NCBI GenBank assembly: GCA_002402905.1
Contig: DHGT01000075.1
Location: 660-8,205, forward strand
Direction of reading: 5' to 3'
Length of the DNA stretch: 7,546 nucleotides
DNA from: Desulfatitalea sp. UBA4791
GTDB taxonomy: Bacteria; Desulfobacterota; Desulfobacteria; Desulfobacterales; Desulfosarcinaceae
Position numbers and translations under genes: made by a program. Below the pieces are notes generated by a model. The model had not been told where the DNA came from and did no database searches. It saw nothing but the letters and a program-made list of their open reading frames with translations. This document shows, in pieces, positions 5,267 through 7,546 of the stretch (position 1 is its first letter; each line of letters starts with the position of its first letter).

Positions 5267-7073
5267 CGCGACGCCCTCCCTGTGCTGTTCTGTCCTCATC
5301 CGCACAGGGCAGATGCAGCAGAAAGGTCGTGCCACGTCCCGGCGCGCTCTCCACGTTGAGCCGCGCTCCGTGGGCCTCGACGATTTTATGCACGATGGCC
5401 AACCCCAATCCCGTGCCCTGGCTCTTGGTGGTGTAGTAGGGATCGAAAATTTTAGCCATTTCATCGGGTGCCATGCCCTGGCCCGTATCGCTGATCGCGA
5501 CCCGCACCTCGCCCGGATCGACCCGCTCGCAGCGCACGGTCAATTGTCCGCCATCGACCATGGCCTCGATGGCGTTGATCAGCAGATTGAGCAAGCACTG
5601 GGCCATGCGGTCCGGGTCGATGAGGACCGGGCACAACCCATCGTCCATTTTCAATTCGACCTGGACGCGCTGATTGGCCGCGTCCTGCTGAATCAAACCG
5701 ACCGCCCGGGTCACGATGGGCGCGATATCGATCCGCCGCCGTTTGATGTCCGACGGACGGGCGAAGGAGAGCAGCTCGGTGATCACCCGGTTCAGGCGAT
5801 CCACCTCCTGGACCATCACCTCGGCCGCCTCCCGGCCCTCGCTGCCCGCTTCGAACTGACCGGAAAAGAAAGTGGCCAGCCCCTTGATCGAGCTGAGGGG
5901 ATTGCGGATTTCATGGGCCACGCCGGCGGCCAAGCCCCCGAGCGCAGCCAATTTTTCCTGCCGGCGCACCTCGTCCTGCAAGCGGCGCACCTCGCCCAGG
6001 TCCCTTAGAATGAGAATCTGCCCGACATAAGCGTCGAGCTCGTTGACGATGCGAGCGGCACTGACGCTCACCGGCACGGTCCGGCCGCTGATAAAACGGC
6101 ATTCCATCTCCTGCTCGGCAATCGTTTGGCCGCTGTCGAGCAACTCTTTCAAACCGCAAAGGGTCGAAGGCAGCAGCATATCGGCCGGTTGGCCGCCCGT
6201 TTCTTCCCTTTTCAAACCGGTGATGCGTTCGGCCGCTGCATTGAAAAAGGTGATGCGCCCCTGCTGATCGGTGGCGATCAGGCCGACCGGCAGGCTGGCC
6301 ACCACCTTGTCGGCAAAGGCGCTGGCATCCTGAAGGGAGCGTTTGGTGGCGCGATAGCTGTACATCCAGAATAGAGAGACGAAACCCGCAAATCCCAGCA
6401 GAACCAGCACGACCGAAAGCACCAGGGTGGTATTTAAATCTTCGCGAATGGCCGCTTCGAAGGGTTCGACGTCCAGACCGGCCACGATCAATAATTGTTT
6501 CTGATCGGAGGCTGAAAACCAGTCGTCATTCTGGGGCGGCACCGTCCCATGACGCCGCATCATACCGTACATGCGGGTGCTTCCCGGCCCTCTTCCCGCC
6601 AACATGGGTCGAAACGGGCGATGCACTTCAAAGACTCGGCCCTCCTCACCCAGATCGACCAACTCCCAATTCTCCTGCAGGTCGGACCCCAGGTGCAACA
6701 GCTTGCGTCCCTGATCGAAAGGTTTGCCGATCATCTCCGGATCGCTGTGGGCCACCGCCTTTCCGTCCGGATCCACGACAGCCATGTAGCGCACGTCCGG
6801 CAACCGGCCGGTCTCTTCGAGCAATCGCTGGATCTGGGCCCCGCCCCAGGACATCCCCATCATTCCGGTTCGCGTGCCGGCCTCCACGGCCCGGATGAGC
6901 ACCGCGCCCTTGGCGCTGAGGATCTCCGACATGTGGCGCTGCTCCCGATTGGCCTTCTGGATCGCAAGCACGATTACCACGACGATCAGGATCGCCGTCG
7001 ATCCCAGGATAACCCAGGGCGAAATCTGCATGCCGGTTTTGCGGGCGCTCTTTTTAGGATGTGCCTCTGTCAT
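5259..7073 (-). CDS. ZraS-like membrane sensor histidine kinase with added PAS domain
   Basis: An inner-membrane sensor kinase of 604 residues that should phosphorylate the adjacent sigma-54 activator. Order: transmembrane segment about 17-38, periplasmic sensor about 39-214, second transmembrane segment about 215-238, PAS domain about 251-360 (core FFNAAAERITG), DHp domain with phosphoacceptor His387 in AAGVAHEIRNPLSS, then HATPase_c with N-box Asn500, G1 DTGQGM (529-534), IFDPYYTTK (542-550) and G2 GTGLGL (553-558). The periplasmic part resembles ZraS/HydH from memory (LIRAVEAGTRTGM, AVVDPDGKAVAHSDPEMIG). It carries Met-rich patches at 70-74 (GMMGM) and 168-172 (MYGMM), which could touch a metal (inference). 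E. coli ZraS is about 465 residues and lacks a PAS domain. The start at 7073 has GGAAG 4 nt upstream. The gene overlaps the regulator by 8 nt. The signal is unknown: zinc or another metal, envelope stress, or a PAS ligand. Confidence 0.9.
   Translation of the reverse strand: MTEAHPKKSARKTGMQISPWVILGSTAILIVVVIVLAIQKANREQRHMSEILSAKGAVLIRAVEAGTRTGMMGMSWGGAQIQRLLEETGRLPDVRYMAVVDPDGKAVAHSDPEMIGKPFDQGRKLLHLGSDLQENWELVDLGEEGRVFEVHRPFRPMLAGRGPGSTRMYGMMRRHGTVPPQNDDWFSASDQKQLLIVAGLDVEPFEAAIREDLNTTLVLSVVLVLLGFAGFVSLFWMYSYRATKRSLQDASAFADKVVASLPVGLIATDQQGRITFFNAAAERITGLKREETGGQPADMLLPSTLCGLKELLDSGQTIAEQEMECRFISGRTVPVSVSAARIVNELDAYVGQILILRDLGEVRRLQDEVRRQEKLAALGGLAAGVAHEIRNPLSSIKGLATFFSGQFEAGSEGREAAEVMVQEVDRLNRVITELLSFARPSDIKRRRIDIAPIVTRAVGLIQQDAANQRVQVELKMDDGLCPVLIDPDRMAQCLLNLLINAIEAMVDGGQLTVRCERVDPGEVRVAISDTGQGMAPDEMAKIFDPYYTTKSQGTGLGLAIVHKIVEAHGARLNVESAPGRGTTFLLHLPCADEDRTAQGGRRDE
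5274..5280 (-). promoter_or_regulatory. Ribosome binding site inside the kinase 3' end, fixing the regulator start
   Basis: GGGAGGG on the minus strand, 7 nt before the ATG at 5266. It lies within the last codons of the kinase gene and favours translational coupling of kinase and regulator. Confidence 0.65.
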
Positions 7074-7161
7074 ATTTCTTCCGAGTGTCCATCCATAAAG
7101 GAAAACGACAGGCCCGATAAAGTCGAAACCCCCTACAAGTCACAACAACTCGACAAATGTC

Positions 7162-7546
7162 TCAACACCGGGGCTTGCGCGAATAGACATCCGCGTCGAG
7201 ATCGGTGCGCTCGCCCCTGCCCAGGTGATAATATCCCACCGCCGCGATCATGGCGGCATTGTCCCCACACAAGGCCATGGGTGGCATGTGCACCGCAAGC
7301 GAACGGGCGGCGCCATCTGTCGCAAGACGTTCTCTCAAACGCCGATTGGCCGCCACACCGCCCACCACGGCCACCCGCGAACACCCTTTGACCTCGGCTG
7401 CGTAAAGCAGCTTGTGCACCAGCACATCCATGACCGCCTCCTGAAACGCGGCGGCGATGTCGGCGCACCGTTCCTCTGCGGCCTGGGGATGCGTCTGGAT
7501 ATAGCGGTTGACCGCCGTCTTGAGACCGCTGAAGCTGAAATCGAAT
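7162..7546 (-). CDS. tsaD: tRNA threonylcarbamoyladenosine transferase TsaD, C-terminal part (cut by window end)
   Basis: This is the C-terminal 127 residues of TsaD (Kae1/Gcp family), which transfers the threonylcarbamoyl group to A37 of ANN-decoding tRNAs with TsaB and TsaE. Reading from the right edge gives the family motif DFSFSGLKTAV, then VAVVGGVAANRRLRERL and CGDNAAMIA, whose Asp is a conserved metal ligand in the ASKHA-fold active site. The stop is a TGA at 7162-7164. The N-terminal two-thirds, including the HxxxH metal site, lie outside the window. The downstream kinase gene starts 88 nt later on the same strand; I see no clear terminator in that gap, so read-through is possible, but a functional link is not implied. 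Confidence 0.93.
   Translation of the reverse strand, partial: FDFSFSGLKTAVNRYIQTHPQAAEERCADIAAAFQEAVMDVLVHKLLYAAEVKGCSRVAVVGGVAANRRLRERLATDGAARSLAVHMPPMALCGDNAAMIAAVGYYHLGRGERTDLDADVYSRKPRC

Noticed and set aside
5267..5464. N-terminal extension of the response regulator (66 extra residues)
   Set aside because: The extension lies wholly within kinase coding sequence and has no receiver-domain similarity. The ATG at 5266 has a strong GGGAGGG site and puts DDD at the normal position.
5055..6008. Plus-strand open frame of 317 codons opposite the kinase and regulator
   Set aside because: It is antisense to both the receiver domain and the kinase catalytic domain. The translation is low-complexity and resembles no family. 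It is a shadow of the real genes.
7117..7145. Possible minus-strand promoter TTGTGA-17 bp-CTTTAT before the kinase gene
   Set aside because: The -10 matches the consensus at only three positions, which is too weak to claim. Read-through from tsaD is equally possible.

Overview
The window is a chromosomal stretch of a GC-rich, Gram-negative bacterium that uses ferredoxin-linked anaerobic metabolism. The gene content suggests a deltaproteobacterium (Desulfobacterota, sulfate-reducer-like), but this lineage call is inference. The support is a KorDA-type 2-oxoacid:ferredoxin oxidoreductase, a ZraS/ZraR-like sensor and sigma-54 activator pair, and a cytoplasmic-type NagZ. I see no insertion sequence, phage gene, CRISPR array, rRNA or tRNA gene.

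Layout, left to right. Positions 9-111 hold a large imperfect palindrome lying downstream of korA. Next, on the minus strand, are korA (132-1280) and the small two-cluster ferredoxin subunit korD (1322-1552); transcription runs korD then korA, and korB/korC would be expected beyond the left edge. A 240-bp divergent intergenic region (1553-1792) carries a good sigma-70-type promoter facing right. It drives mltG (1793-2815, TTG start) followed by nagZ (2872-3879), with a perfect 8-bp hairpin between them that abuts the nagZ ribosome binding site. Convergent to nagZ, with only 7 bp between stop codons, is a two-component operon on the minus strand: a PAS-containing ZraS-like histidine kinase (5259-7073) whose 3' end overlaps the start of an NtrC-family sigma-54-dependent response regulator (3887-5266). 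At the right edge is the C-terminal third of tsaD (minus strand, truncated by the window end).

How the genes work together: KorD and KorA are subunits of one enzyme that interconverts a 2-oxoacid and an acyl-CoA with ferredoxin. MltG cuts nascent peptidoglycan glycan strands in the periplasm, and NagZ trims recovered muropeptides in the cytoplasm, so that pair reads as a small cell-wall metabolism operon. The kinase and regulator form a membrane stress- or metal-sensing phosphorelay acting through sigma-54 promoters; the target genes are not in this window. TsaD belongs to universal t6A tRNA modification and has no obvious functional tie to its neighbours.

Most of the window is ordinary housekeeping and regulatory content. 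The features most worth a second look are the single-axis palindrome at 9-111, the altered metal-sensor-like domain of the kinase, and the hairpin before nagZ. I found no convincing new multi-gene system.
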